Positions 1 to 8,389 are shown, numbered from the stretch's first letter. The stretch: DNA of 16,550 nucleotides from JANQUM01 sp047630355 (GCA_047630355.1 JBLHXN010000073.1:1-16550), one strand, 5' to 3'. Program-made: numbers and translations. The notes: generated by a model from the sequence alone, not told the origin.

Positions 1-477
1 AACGGCGAAGTTGTGAATGAAACCTGCGGTGTAATCGTTGCCACCAATTAGGTATTCAATTCCTACATCGGGCTTCAATTTGTAGCCGGCACCAAAGGCA
101 GTAATGTATTCTTCTTTGTCAAAGCTTTCAACAAACGTACTTTTTGTTCTAAAATGCACATTTTGTGCTGCATAAATCGTTTGCTCTAAGCTTCTCCGCC
201 AGTACAAAACCCTAAGTCCGATTGAGTAACCCCAAGCAGCGTTTGTTGAATAATCTGCTCCAGTGTAAAGTTGGATTGGGAAGGAATATTTACCCCCCGA
301 AGGTTTTAAATTGAAAATAGGATAAGATGCACGAATACCGTAAATATTACTATTTTTCAATATTCTAATATCTCCAATAATATCAAATTCGTGTTGTTTA
401 TACTTTACTTGGGCTTCCGCTTTATGAAATGCAAAAGTCAACCCAATGATGAGACTTAGACAGAAATGAATTTTCAT
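1..477 (-). CDS. Exported beta-rich protein of unknown function, partial
   Basis: An open frame begins with ATG at 477-475 and runs through 159 codons to the window edge without a stop, so the C-terminus is missing. The first 22 residues (MKIHFCLSLIIGLTFAFHKA then EA) form a signal peptide ending A-E-A before Q, which suits signal peptidase I. The rest alternates hydrophobic and polar residues with many aromatic and glycine positions (IYGIRASYPIFNL, YTGADYSTNAAWGYSIGLRV, EYLIGGNDYTAGFIHNFAV), as in small outer-membrane beta-barrel proteins of Bacteroidota. No named family was recognised. It diverges from the serine hydrolase gene at 611, with a shared intergenic region of about 130 bp. The reading frame is certain; the barrel idea is inference. 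Confidence 0.75.
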   Translation of the reverse strand, partial: MKIHFCLSLIIGLTFAFHKAEAQVKYKQHEFDIIGDIRILKNSNIYGIRASYPIFNLKPSGGKYSFPIQLYTGADYSTNAAWGYSIGLRVLYWRRSLEQTIYAAQNVHFRTKSTFVESFDKEEYITAFGAGYKLKPDVGIEYLIGGNDYTAGFIHNFAV

Positions 478-610
478 ACTTGTACGTTTACTGTTTTGTA
501 AACGTAGTTTATATAAACAATCGTATTTATTGGGTAAAGTTGTTAAGGTAGAATTTCTGTACTAAATGTTTTTACTGAGCGTTCTCTTCTCCAAACCTCC
601 CTCAAACCCC

Positions 611-1456
611 ATGCGTCCCCTTTCTCTCATTATCTTCTTATTTCTTTCTATGCCCGTCACTGCCCAAACGTCCGCTGACTCACTCGAAAATTATTTGGAA
701 TCATTGCCCGCAGATTTGCGGGTTTCTGTGGTGATAATGGATAAAGACAGTACGGTACTTTTTGAGCAGAATGCCAAGAAGATTGTACCGTCAGCGAGTG
801 TGATTAAAGTACCCATTTTGGTGGAGTTAATGTACCAAACTATCGCGACGCGTTTTAAACTGAGCGATAAGCATAGACTGACGGAAGAAGAAAAAGTGGG
901 CGGATCGGGCGATTTACAATACGAGCCACCCCGCGAACTAACTTGGGAAGAATTGGCGGTTGAGATGATTCGGATCAGCGATAATACGGCGACGAATGTA
1001 CTAATCGACAAAATTGGGATGTACAATATAAACAATATGTTGGCGTACCACGGTTACGAAAACACCCGACTCAATCGAAAAATGATGGATTTTGACGCGG
1101 TGAAAAGGGGCGTTCAAAATTACACATCGGCGGCAGAGTCGGCACGGATGATGTACGCAATCCTGACGGGTAAAATTACGAACGAAGTATCTTGCAAAAA
1201 GATGATTGAAATTCTGCTGACCTGTGCGGATGTCACCACAATTCCCCGGTACATTTCGCGTACTATTCCCGTGGCTCACAAAACCGGAACATTGGATTAC
1301 GTTCGGGGCGATGTGGGGATTATTTACGGTAATAATCCATTGGTTATCAGTGTTTTTGTTGAGAATTTTGAATCGCTGGAATACGCCGAAAAGGTTATTG
1401 GTACAGTCAGTAAAGTTGCCTTTGATAGTTGGGGTACGGGGTTGCCCAATCACTGA
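611..1456 (+). CDS. Class A beta-lactamase-fold serine hydrolase, omega-loop glutamate absent
   Basis: The protein has the penicillin-recognising serine hydrolase fold and should act in the periplasm on beta-lactams or peptidoglycan-like substrates. From the start at 611 (281 residues) there is a signal peptide (MRPLSLIIFLFLSMPVTAQ), then S63-V-I-K66 (S-x-x-K, nucleophile and base), S123-D-N125 (60 residues later, as in class A), and K224-T-G226. An in-frame ATG at 566 would add 15 residues (MFLLSVLFSKPPSNP) before the signal peptide, so 611 is preferred. The omega loop aligns through T-R-L-N-R (153-157, TRLDR in TEM-type enzymes), which puts Met158 at the Glu166 position and Asp162 at Asn170. 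True class A enzymes need that glutamate for deacylation, so resistance activity is doubtful. The stop overlaps the stop of the convergent lipoprotein gene by 7 nt. Confidence 0.85.
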   Translation: MRPLSLIIFLFLSMPVTAQTSADSLENYLESLPADLRVSVVIMDKDSTVLFEQNAKKIVPSASVIKVPILVELMYQTIATRFKLSDKHRLTEEEKVGGSGDLQYEPPRELTWEELAVEMIRISDNTATNVLIDKIGMYNINNMLAYHGYENTRLNRKMMDFDAVKRGVQNYTSAAESARMMYAILTGKITNEVSCKKMIEILLTCADVTTIPRYISRTIPVAHKTGTLDYVRGDVGIIYGNNPLVISVFVENFESLEYAEKVIGTVSKVAFDSWGTGLPNH

Positions 1457-1950
1457 ATATCAAGTAACAAGCGGCAGGTTATTTCTCCTTTACCAGACTT
1501 ATCCCAAAGGCGAGCAACCATTTGGTACTGCTGACCCATAACTAACGGTTTTCCGGTACTCATTTTAAACGAAATCTGTTTGATATCTTCGGGGGTTACG
1601 CCCGCTTTTTCGTATTGTTTTAATATGTCAGGAATCTCCTTGATAATCGTTTCTTTGTCATCGTATAATACTATTTCTCCACCCACAAAAACTCGTTGGT
1701 TTTTCTCTTCAAAACCCGCCGCTCCCATAATCTGAACGGTGATGATTTCGCCGTATGCGGTTGCTTTATTAGTTTTCAGGCGATTGTCTGTAAGTACCGC
1801 GATATTTTCAAAAGAAACCTCTTCTGTAAAAACCTGCAAGCCCAATTGTTCGTCTTCATAAACGGGCTTTTGTTCGCAGGATGCATTCAGTAAAAGTGCC
1901 GAAAGAAGAGCCAAAATGCCTATGTTGAACAGTCTATTCGTTTTTTTCAT
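1450..1950 (-). CDS. Small lipoprotein of unknown function
   Basis: The 166-residue product starts at ATG 1950-1948. Upstream in-frame codons back to 2040 lie inside the VCBS gene and do not look like a signal sequence. Residues 1-25 (MKKTNRLFNIGILALLSALL then LNASC) are a classic lipoprotein signal with the acylated cysteine at C25. The mature part is soluble and mixed alpha/beta, with a middle segment (KETIIKEIPDILKQYEKAGV) that looks helical. No domain was recognised. The start codon lies within the last 17 nt of the upstream VCBS gene, in another frame, so the two are probably translated from one mRNA. The partner suggests an outer-membrane or periplasmic accessory role (inference). Confidence 0.8.
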   Translation of the reverse strand: MKKTNRLFNIGILALLSALLLNASCEQKPVYEDEQLGLQVFTEEVSFENIAVLTDNRLKTNKATAYGEIITVQIMGAAGFEEKNQRVFVGGEIVLYDDKETIIKEIPDILKQYEKAGVTPEDIKQISFKMSTGKPLVMGQQYQMVARLWDKSGKGEITCRLLLDIQ

Positions 1951-4900
1951 AAATAAGTAGTTTGTCTGAATTTTGGGAAATAATGAATCGTTGCTTTCCT
2001 TCGGAGGTCCGAATAGAAATAATGCTTTTATTGTCGCCATTGGCTACAAATCCGGTTTCGGAGTAGGTGTGCGGCGTGAATTTATTGTCTGATGAATTTA
2101 GTAAAATTAAACCCACCGACGCTCCGTGAAAACCACTCGTGGCGGGTTCGGTATCGTAGGCATTTCCAACGATGATAATATCTGTGAATGAATCATTATT
2201 GACATCTGTCAGGAGCATATCTTGCACCGGAGCCCACTGAGTAATAGTAGGTAATTTTTTAATATCAAAGTTTCCTGAACCGTCATTTATAAAAAGACAA
2301 CTCTCCATGAGTTTTGCTTCAGTAATCAAGGCACTTTTCTGCTCAGTTGGCGTGAGTACACTTTCAAATTTAGCTTCCGCGTAAGGGGCATAACTGGGAA
2401 ACTTGTTACGTAAAGAAGGGATTTGCCGCAACAAATCATCCCGGGTCGAAATCGGGTATTCGGTACCTTTCAAATAATAGGAGGGAATGGCGTCAAATCT
2501 TCCGTTATTATCGTAGTCCAAACCGTAAATTCGGAGCGGTTCGTTCACCGAAAATTTATAACGGGTATTTAATCCAATATTTCCGGCGACAAAATCCAAG
2601 TCGCCATCGTTATCCAAATCCGTTGATTTTATACAATTCCAAAGCCCTTCGGTATTCGGAATCGTTACGGGAGGCTGTAATTTACCTTTTTTATTATAAA
2701 TGATAGTTATCGGCATATATTCTCCGACGATCACCAAATCTGTCCAGGAATCATTGTCAACGTCAATCCATTCGGCGTCTGTAACCATTCCGATATTTTT
2801 CAGGAATTCAGGAGTTTTTTCGGTAAAATTTACGCCTTGATTCTCCAACAAAAAGCTGCGTCCTGGTTTGGGATATTCTAACGGTGTTAACCGCCCGCCC
2901 CGGAAAATATCTATATCTCCGTCTTTATCAAAATCGCAGGTTACTACGCACGAACCGCTTGATGTGATTTCGGGTAATTTGCCGTTTACCGAAAATTTGC
3001 CCGAACCGTCGTTCAGTAATAATTCGTCCTGATAATTATCAGAACCATTCACAAATTCGTTGGAACCGCTTACGAGGTAAATGTCCAAATCACCGTCGTT
3101 ATCAGCGTCAAATAATTCTAACCCAACGGTTTCTCGGTTGTTGGTTTTTAGATTGGTTGACAACGTTTTCTTGCTGAATATTCCGTTTGCAGATTGCAGA
3201 AATAATTCGTCAAAATGTCCGTACGAACCGCCAATGATAAAGTCTTCCAATCCATCATTATTTACATCGCCTTTGGCAAGTTTTGGACCTTGCTGCGATA
3301 ACTTATGAAGCAGAAGATTTTCGGCGTTGTAGTCAATGTACCGCTCTTCAATGTGCTTGTAGTTTATATTTATTTCATTTGAAATATTGGTGAACCACTT
3401 TTTGGTAGTGCGTTCGGAGAAATAGTCTACAGAATTGCTTGCGTCCGAATGGTCAAGTAGGAGTTTTTGATTGGTAGGAATATTGATTATTTTTTGCTGT
3501 TTGCCATCCGGCCACCGAACCAATAACGAGTCAATTCTCGTTGCTTCGCCCGTTCCGATTGTAACGGTATTGTCAATGCTTGATAAATACCCGCGTACCA
3601 CACTGTGGTGCCAGCTTTGTAGTTTGCCATTGGTAAATAACCGGATATCAGTTCCTAATCCGTTAACGTTATTCTCGCTTCCTTTGAAGTCAAGTTGAAT
3701 GAAATTATTGTCCGAATTATTTCTCAAAAGAAAAGCCGCTTGGTTGATATTATTTACCACCATATCTAAGTCGCCGTCATTGTCTAAATCTCCGTAAGCA
3801 GCACCGTTTGAAAAAGACGGCGGCGAACTATCCCAACTGTTCGTAATGTCTTGCAAATCAACGTCTCCCGTATTCTTAAAGAAATGATTCCTTCTTTTAA
3901 TTGAAGGCAGTTTTAGCGAATTGCTAACCATATATTCTCTAATTTCTGCTTGCGTTTGAGCTTGCTTGGCAAATGACATATTGTACGCCACAAAATCTGA
4001 GTTGGTCACGTCGCGGTAGTAGCCGTTGGAGATGAACAAGTCTCGGTTGCCATCGTTGTCAAAATCGGCAATGAGTGGTGCCCAGCTCCAGTCGGTGGCA
4101 TTGATGCCGTTTAGCTGCCCAATTTCCGAAAAAAGTATTTTCCCGTCGGGGGTTTTACCTTGATTTATGTGCAACATATTTCGGGTAAACTCGGGGTGAT
4201 AACCTAATTCTTTTTCGGCTTCAAATACCTGATAACTGGTGAGCAGCATTTTCTTTTGTTGCTCATTTGCTTCGGGCAGCATATCGGTCATAATCACATC
4301 CGCCCACCCATCATTATTTATATCGGCAATGTCATTTCCCATCGAAAAGCGACTTTGATACGCAAAATATTCACTGCCTTTATCCGTGAATGTTCCGTCT
4401 TGATTATTGATGTACAAAGCATCGTTCGGGAGGAAATCACTGGAAGCTAAAATATCTTCCCACCCGTCGTTATTTACATCCCCGATTGAAAGTCCGAGTC
4501 CGTGTCCGTTGGTTAGAATTCCGGCTTTCGTGGTAACGTCTTTAAAATGACCGTTACCGTCGTTTTGATACAGTTTATCTGATGCGTATCCCGTACCATC
4601 GTTAATAGGTTTTCGAAGGAGGTTTGCGTTACGTATAAGGTTAGACGTGTTCAATAAATAAAGATCTAAATCTCCGTCTTTATCGTAATCAAAAAACGCC
4701 GCTTGGTTGGTATAGGAAGTATCAGCAATGCCGTAAGCTTCTGCTTCTTCACTAAAATTCAAATTTCCTTGATTTACGTAGAGTTGGTTGGCACGCCTTT
4801 CGCCTGGTTCATTTCCAGATTTGGAAACGTAAATATCCATCAATCCATCGTTGTTTATATCAATCATAGATACGCCCGCTGACCACCCGCCTGATTTAAT

Positions 4901-5203
4901 TCCTGCTTGCTGCGTAATATCTTCAAACAGAAAATTGCCTTTATTGAGGTAGATTTTGTCATCTACCATATTACCCGTAAAGTATAAATCGGGTAAGCCG
5001 TCATTGTTTAAATCCGCAATTCCTACTCCGCCGCCGTTGTAAAGGTTGTGATAATCGAAAACATTGTATTGCTCGTTTTCAATTATTGTATTGGCAAAGC
5101 TAACGCCGGAATCTGTGGCGGAAATTACACTGAAAAGTGTCTCGCTTTGCCGTTCACAAGCACTAAAAGAAAACCCGGCAAACAGTAGAAGTAGTTTTTT
5201 CAC
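1934..5203 (-). CDS. VCBS/FG-GAP repeat lipoprotein with ASPIC-UnbV domain (CRTAC1-like)
   Basis: This 1089-residue exported protein starts at GTG 5203-5201. Its N-terminus MKKLLLLFAGFSFSAC is a lipoprotein signal with the lipid-attachment cysteine at residue 16. It holds about 14 Ca2+-binding-type loops of the form D-x-[DN]-[NK]-D/N-[GS]-x-x-D (for example DLNNDGLPD, DYDKDGDLD, DVNNDGWED, DLDNDGDLD), diagnostic of FG-GAP/VCBS beta-propeller blades. Between roughly residues 505 and 585 there is an ASPIC/UnbV segment (GLGTDIRLF to RWPDGKQQKI). The propeller blades lie on both sides of it, so the protein is probably two propellers around one ASPIC domain. Such proteins are common near uptake loci in Bacteroidota and are thought to bind polymers or proteins at the cell surface; the ligand cannot be told from sequence. 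Confidence 0.9.
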   Translation of the reverse strand: MKKLLLLFAGFSFSACERQSETLFSVISATDSGVSFANTIIENEQYNVFDYHNLYNGGGVGIADLNNDGLPDLYFTGNMVDDKIYLNKGNFLFEDITQQAGIKSGGWSAGVSMIDINNDGLMDIYVSKSGNEPGERRANQLYVNQGNLNFSEEAEAYGIADTSYTNQAAFFDYDKDGDLDLYLLNTSNLIRNANLLRKPINDGTGYASDKLYQNDGNGHFKDVTTKAGILTNGHGLGLSIGDVNNDGWEDILASSDFLPNDALYINNQDGTFTDKGSEYFAYQSRFSMGNDIADINNDGWADVIMTDMLPEANEQQKKMLLTSYQVFEAEKELGYHPEFTRNMLHINQGKTPDGKILFSEIGQLNGINATDWSWAPLIADFDNDGNRDLFISNGYYRDVTNSDFVAYNMSFAKQAQTQAEIREYMVSNSLKLPSIKRRNHFFKNTGDVDLQDITNSWDSSPPSFSNGAAYGDLDNDGDLDMVVNNINQAAFLLRNNSDNNFIQLDFKGSENNVNGLGTDIRLFTNGKLQSWHHSVVRGYLSSIDNTVTIGTGEATRIDSLLVRWPDGKQQKIINIPTNQKLLLDHSDASNSVDYFSERTTKKWFTNISNEININYKHIEERYIDYNAENLLLHKLSQQGPKLAKGDVNNDGLEDFIIGGSYGHFDELFLQSANGIFSKKTLSTNLKTNNRETVGLELFDADNDGDLDIYLVSGSNEFVNGSDNYQDELLLNDGSGKFSVNGKLPEITSSGSCVVTCDFDKDGDIDIFRGGRLTPLEYPKPGRSFLLENQGVNFTEKTPEFLKNIGMVTDAEWIDVDNDSWTDLVIVGEYMPITIIYNKKGKLQPPVTIPNTEGLWNCIKSTDLDNDGDLDFVAGNIGLNTRYKFSVNEPLRIYGLDYDNNGRFDAIPSYYLKGTEYPISTRDDLLRQIPSLRNKFPSYAPYAEAKFESVLTPTEQKSALITEAKLMESCLFINDGSGNFDIKKLPTITQWAPVQDMLLTDVNNDSFTDIIIVGNAYDTEPATSGFHGASVGLILLNSSDNKFTPHTYSETGFVANGDNKSIISIRTSEGKQRFIISQNSDKLLIYEKNE

Positions 5204-5337
5204 AAAGGCTAAAGTGACTCAAATTTCGAAACTGGAAATAAAACATGAAAATTACAACCCGTTTGCCGTTAGAAAAAAAAATAACGATAAATATAACTTT
5301 TATTCTTTTTTTTAGCACAAACGGGGTATATTGTTTT

Positions 5338-5345
5338 AATATTTG
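5338..5345 (+). promoter_or_regulatory. Possible -7 element of the S74 gene promoter
   Basis: AATATTTG matches the Bacteroidota -7 consensus TAnnTTTG at seven of eight positions and lies 23 nt before the ATG at 5369. The A/T-rich 165-bp region between the divergent VCBS and S74 genes must hold promoters for both. No convincing -33 TTTG was seen at the usual 19-21 nt spacing, so this is a weak call. Confidence 0.25.
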
Positions 5346-5368
5346 AAAGCTAACCAAACTATCGCCTA

Positions 5369-6643
5369 ATGAAAAATAACTACCTTAAGAGAAGTTTAGC
5401 ATTGCTGTTGACCCTTGTCACACCGCTGGCTTTTAGCCAAAAGGTGATACAAAAAAAACAAAATACAAAGCCAATTTCCGTTGAACAAAAATCGGTTGCG
5501 GATAATATAATTCTTGATGACTTAATTGTTGACGGAAGTGCTTGTATTGGTTTTGATTGTGCTAACGGTGAAAGCTTTGGGTTTTCTACCATTAGACTAA
5601 AAGAGAATAACCTCCGTATTGATTTTAATGATACGAGTACCTCTGCGAGTTTCCCGAGTACTGACTGGGAAATAGAAGCAAATGAATCCGCGAATGGTGG
5701 TTTAAATGCTTTCTCTATTCATGATCTATCGGCTGGCAGCGTACCTTTCAGGATTGAAGCAAATGCCCCTAACAGTTCTCTATACGTAGATGATGGCGGT
5801 AGAATTGGTGTTGGAACAGCTAATCCGGTTGTTGGAGTTCATCATGTAAATGGTAATACCCCAACCGTACGCTTAGATCAAGATGGCTCTTCCGGTTTTA
5901 CTCCCCAAGTGTGGGACATGGCGGGTAATGAAACCAATTTTTTTATCCGGGATGCGACCAATGGAAGTTCGCTGCCTTTTAGGATTAGGCCTGGTGCAAG
6001 TAGTAATGCACTATATATTGATAGTGATAATGATATTGGTTTAGGAACAGCATCTCCTACACAACCACTTCATATAAAGAGAGCTAACCCTAACATTCTC
6101 TTAGACGGAGCGAATGACTGGCTTTTTAATGTAAATGCCGATACGCTGCGAATTCAGTTAGATGGTAACACGAAACTTGCCATAAACAGCACAAACGTAT
6201 ATGTAAAAGATGCGATTCTGCCGGGTGCTTCTATTCCTTCTGACCGCCGTTTGAAAAGTAATATAAATACGTTTTCAAACGCTCAAAGAACCATTGACTT
6301 ACTTTCTCCTAAAACCTTTACGTATGATTTAAAAGCATTTCCGGACTACGGTTTTCCGAAAGGAACGCAGTACGGCTTGATTGCTCAGGAAATAGAAAAG
6401 GTATTGCCGGATTATGTAACGGAGTTCAGCTTCCCCGACGGTAAACGGTTTAAAACCGTTAATTATATCGGGTTGATTCCGATATTGTTACAAAGCAATA
6501 AAGAGCAGCAAGCGGAGATAGAGCAACTAAAAGTAAAGATTTCTCAATACGAAACCATAGAAAGTCGCCTGACTGCTTTGGAAGCTAAATTAGAAGAGAA
6601 AGAAGTAGGAGTAAATGTGCCACTTAAAACAGAAGAGAAATAA
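5369..6643 (+). CDS. Tail-fibre-like surface protein with S74 intramolecular chaperone domain
   Basis: The 424-residue protein has a signal peptide (MKNNYLKRSLALLLTLVTPL then AFSQ). Residues about 100-250 form a stalk with two related ~75-residue segments; compare VPFRIEANAPNSSLYVDDGG followed by RIGVGTANP with LPFRIRPGASSNALYIDSDN followed by DIGLGTASP. The C-terminal Peptidase_S74 (endosialidase chaperone) domain begins at S291-D-R-R-L-K296. Ser and Lys five residues apart match the self-cleavage dyad of that family, which trimerises the stalk and then releases itself before the serine. Later landmarks are YGLIAQEIEKVLPDYV and VNYIGLIPILLQSNKEQQAE, followed by a coiled coil to about residue 412. 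No sorting domain is fused at the C-terminus. The next gene overlaps by 1 nt. It is probably a surface fibre (inference). Confidence 0.88.
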   Translation: MKNNYLKRSLALLLTLVTPLAFSQKVIQKKQNTKPISVEQKSVADNIILDDLIVDGSACIGFDCANGESFGFSTIRLKENNLRIDFNDTSTSASFPSTDWEIEANESANGGLNAFSIHDLSAGSVPFRIEANAPNSSLYVDDGGRIGVGTANPVVGVHHVNGNTPTVRLDQDGSSGFTPQVWDMAGNETNFFIRDATNGSSLPFRIRPGASSNALYIDSDNDIGLGTASPTQPLHIKRANPNILLDGANDWLFNVNADTLRIQLDGNTKLAINSTNVYVKDAILPGASIPSDRRLKSNINTFSNAQRTIDLLSPKTFTYDLKAFPDYGFPKGTQYGLIAQEIEKVLPDYVTEFSFPDGKRFKTVNYIGLIPILLQSNKEQQAEIEQLKVKISQYETIESRLTALEAKLEEKEVGVNVPLKTEEK

Positions 6644-7038
6644 TGAAAAAAGTATATATACTAACCGCATTTATGTTATTCGGTTCTGTGGGTCTGATGG
6701 CTCAGGAAGCTACGGATGAAAACGGTCGCCCAATCGGTGCAAAGCCAACCAATGCGATTGCCTCCGCTCCGGCGGTGTTTATTCAGGAAGCAACAACGCA
6801 GGGTAGTAATGCTACAACCGTTTCGTTGAGCTATTCATTGCCAGAAAACATGAACAGTGGAAAGATGGTGGTGTTTCACCCAAGTATTGACAAAGAGTTA
6901 AAGACAATTCAATTATCAAGCCGTACCGGAACTGTAAATATTGACCGGACGGAAGTTGGACTGGAAGAATTTGTGGTTGGGATGTACGACGCCAGTGGAA
7001 ATTTTATTCAAGAGTACCGCATTCGAAAGGGTAAATAG
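6643..7038 (+). CDS. Free-standing secreted protein resembling a T9SS C-terminal sorting domain
   Basis: The 131-residue product starts at the ATG that shares its A with the TAA of the S74 gene (TAATG), so it is translationally coupled. Residues 1-21 (MKKVYILTAFMLFGSVGLMA then Q) are a signal peptide. Residues 22-55 are low-complexity (Ala, Thr, Pro rich). Residues about 58-131 resemble the beta-sandwich tail of type IX secretion substrates (TIGR04183-like): TTVSLSYSLPENMNSGK, VVFHPSIDKELKTIQL, then GLEEFVVGMYDASGNFIQEY ending R-K-G-K. In many Bacteroidota this type of tail is fused to the end of adhesins and S74 proteins, whereas here it has its own signal peptide. It may be a partner or cap of the fibre; that is inference. 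Confidence 0.7.
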   Translation: MKKVYILTAFMLFGSVGLMAQEATDENGRPIGAKPTNAIASAPAVFIQEATTQGSNATTVSLSYSLPENMNSGKMVVFHPSIDKELKTIQLSSRTGTVNIDRTEVGLEEFVVGMYDASGNFIQEYRIRKGK

Positions 7039-7098
7039 CATGTTGATATTGGGGGTTTATCTCAATTCCAATATCCAAACAGTCAATATTCAAGTTTA

Positions 7099-7124
7099 AA
7101 CCTGCTCAAATTGGGCGGGTTTTG
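7099..7124 (+). terminator. Hairpin terminator after the S74/CTD-like unit
   Basis: The arms AACCTGCTC (7099-7107) and GGGCGGGTT (7113-7121) pair over nine positions with two G-U pairs around the loop AAATT, followed by TTTG. The hairpin lies 61 nt after the stop at 7038 and contains the stop codon (7106-7108) of the convergent pseudogene, so it may serve both strands. The T-run is short. Confidence 0.5.
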
Positions 7125-8389
7125 CGTTTGCGGGATAGTTCGTAAGCATAAATTGTTTTGCCGAGTTCTGCCATGAACGGAAAGCCAGTTTTGTCGTATT
7201 CGTACACGCTGTCGTTATAGATTTGGTTGTTGTTTACGTGAATCACCGCCGAGAGGATAAACTCTACCTTATTCTCGAAATCCACAATGTAGGCGTTATC
7301 AATCAAATAACCGTACGCATCGCCCACTTTATTAAAGATGCGGATGTTCTCTGGCATCGGTTCTTTGTCATCCCCGAACATGAAAGACTTCACGTAACTG
7401 TCTCAATATTTGCTGTTATTGTAGTTCGGGAAAGTGGTTTCTTTCGGCATCATCGACATATATTTGTACACGAAATCATAATCTTTTTCCGTCAAATCAA
7501 AACGTTTTGTTGGCGAAACTGTATTTGGGAACATCAGGGCTTTCATCAGCTCGTGTTGCTCGGTGAGGGCGTAGAAGTTCTTGTTCGTAAAGTCAAATGG
7601 TTCGTTGATGATTTCATCGCTTTTTTAGTAACCTTTCCCTTTTCGGATGGAAACGTCTGGTGCGTAAACCCATGAGGTGTTTTTCTGAGCTTCCTGCGTA
7701 TAAACCCGGCTCGTTTCCGCAACCTCCATGCGGTTGGGTTCGGCGTAGGGCGGCACTTTCGGGACGGCCTTTTGATTCCCGAACCACACTTCAGGAGTCA
7801 TACTATTTTCTTCCCGTGAATACGGAATTGACAACCGATGCACAATGCGGAGGTTACGATAACCTTTGCTTTTCAGCGTTTTGTTAAAGGGTTCTTGCCC
7901 CATAAATTTGTATAATCTGTTGAAAGCGTCGTTATCGCTGACCAATAATATTTTCTTAGCGTAATGGGCTACGGAAACGTTCCCGTCTTCTGAAGTAGCG
8001 TCAGCGGAAGCAGGTTCGTGACCTTCAAATGCCTTGCCGATAGACATTGGTGTTTCCTTCGTTAATCCGTTGATTTTTAGTTTGTTTAGTTTTTCGAGGG
8101 AAAGTAAAACGGCGGGCAATTTTATGGTACTCGCCGGATAAAAATACCGTTTTGGGTCAACATTGAAATTATACGTTGTAAAGTTCGGGCGGTTTTGTGC
8201 ATTCCGATCAGTTTGTGTGTAAATAACCTGAACTTCGTATTTGTTTTTTTGAGAAAGAACAGGTTTCAACTCCTTTGACTTAGAAAGAATTTTATCCAGT
8301 TTCTTATCGGTCAGTTGAGCATTTGCCGTAAAAAACGAACAAAACAAAAACGAAGAAATGGCGATTGTGCGAAACAAGGTCAAAGTCAT
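7106..8389 (-). pseudogene. Class A beta-lactamase-fold serine hydrolase broken by two in-frame stops
   Basis: One continuous frame of 428 codons carries the whole family pattern but has premature stops at codon 255 (TAA, 7627-7625) and codon 329 (TGA, 7405-7403). No indel separates the parts. The N-terminal part has a signal peptide (MTLTLFRTIAISSFLFCSFF then TANAQ), the nucleophile motif S87-T-I-K90 and S151-D-N153. The last part has K354-V-G356 in place of K-T/S-G, followed by the expected strand VEFILSAVIHV. Between the stops the frame reads KSDEIINEPFDF, MKALMFPNTVSPTKRFDL and YDFVYKYMSMMPKETTFPNY, all protein-like. Translation to the first stop would lose the K-V-G strand, so the product should be inactive. 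Each stop is one substitution from a sense codon (for example CAA, TGG). It shares the fold of the hydrolase at 611 but is much longer and not a close copy. Confidence 0.88.

Noticed and set aside
566..610. In-frame ATG at 566 as start of the serine hydrolase
   Set aside because: It would put a Pro/Ser-rich 15-residue leader before a complete signal peptide that starts at the ATG at 611.
1055..1080. E-N-T-R-L-N read as the class A E-x-x-L-N omega-loop motif
   Set aside because: The spacing from SDN is too short and there is one residue too many; the segment aligns better as T-R-L-N-R with the TEM-type T-R-L-D-R that precedes Glu166.
1001..1453. 150-codon minus-strand frame inside the serine hydrolase gene
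   Set aside because: It is antisense to a well-supported gene, and its Cys/His-rich composition looks like frame shadow.
7106..8389. Selenocysteine or recoded stop codons in the serine hydrolase
   Set aside because: Two different stops (TAA and TGA), no recoding structure noticed next to the TGA, and no reason for selenocysteine in this fold; mutation is simpler.
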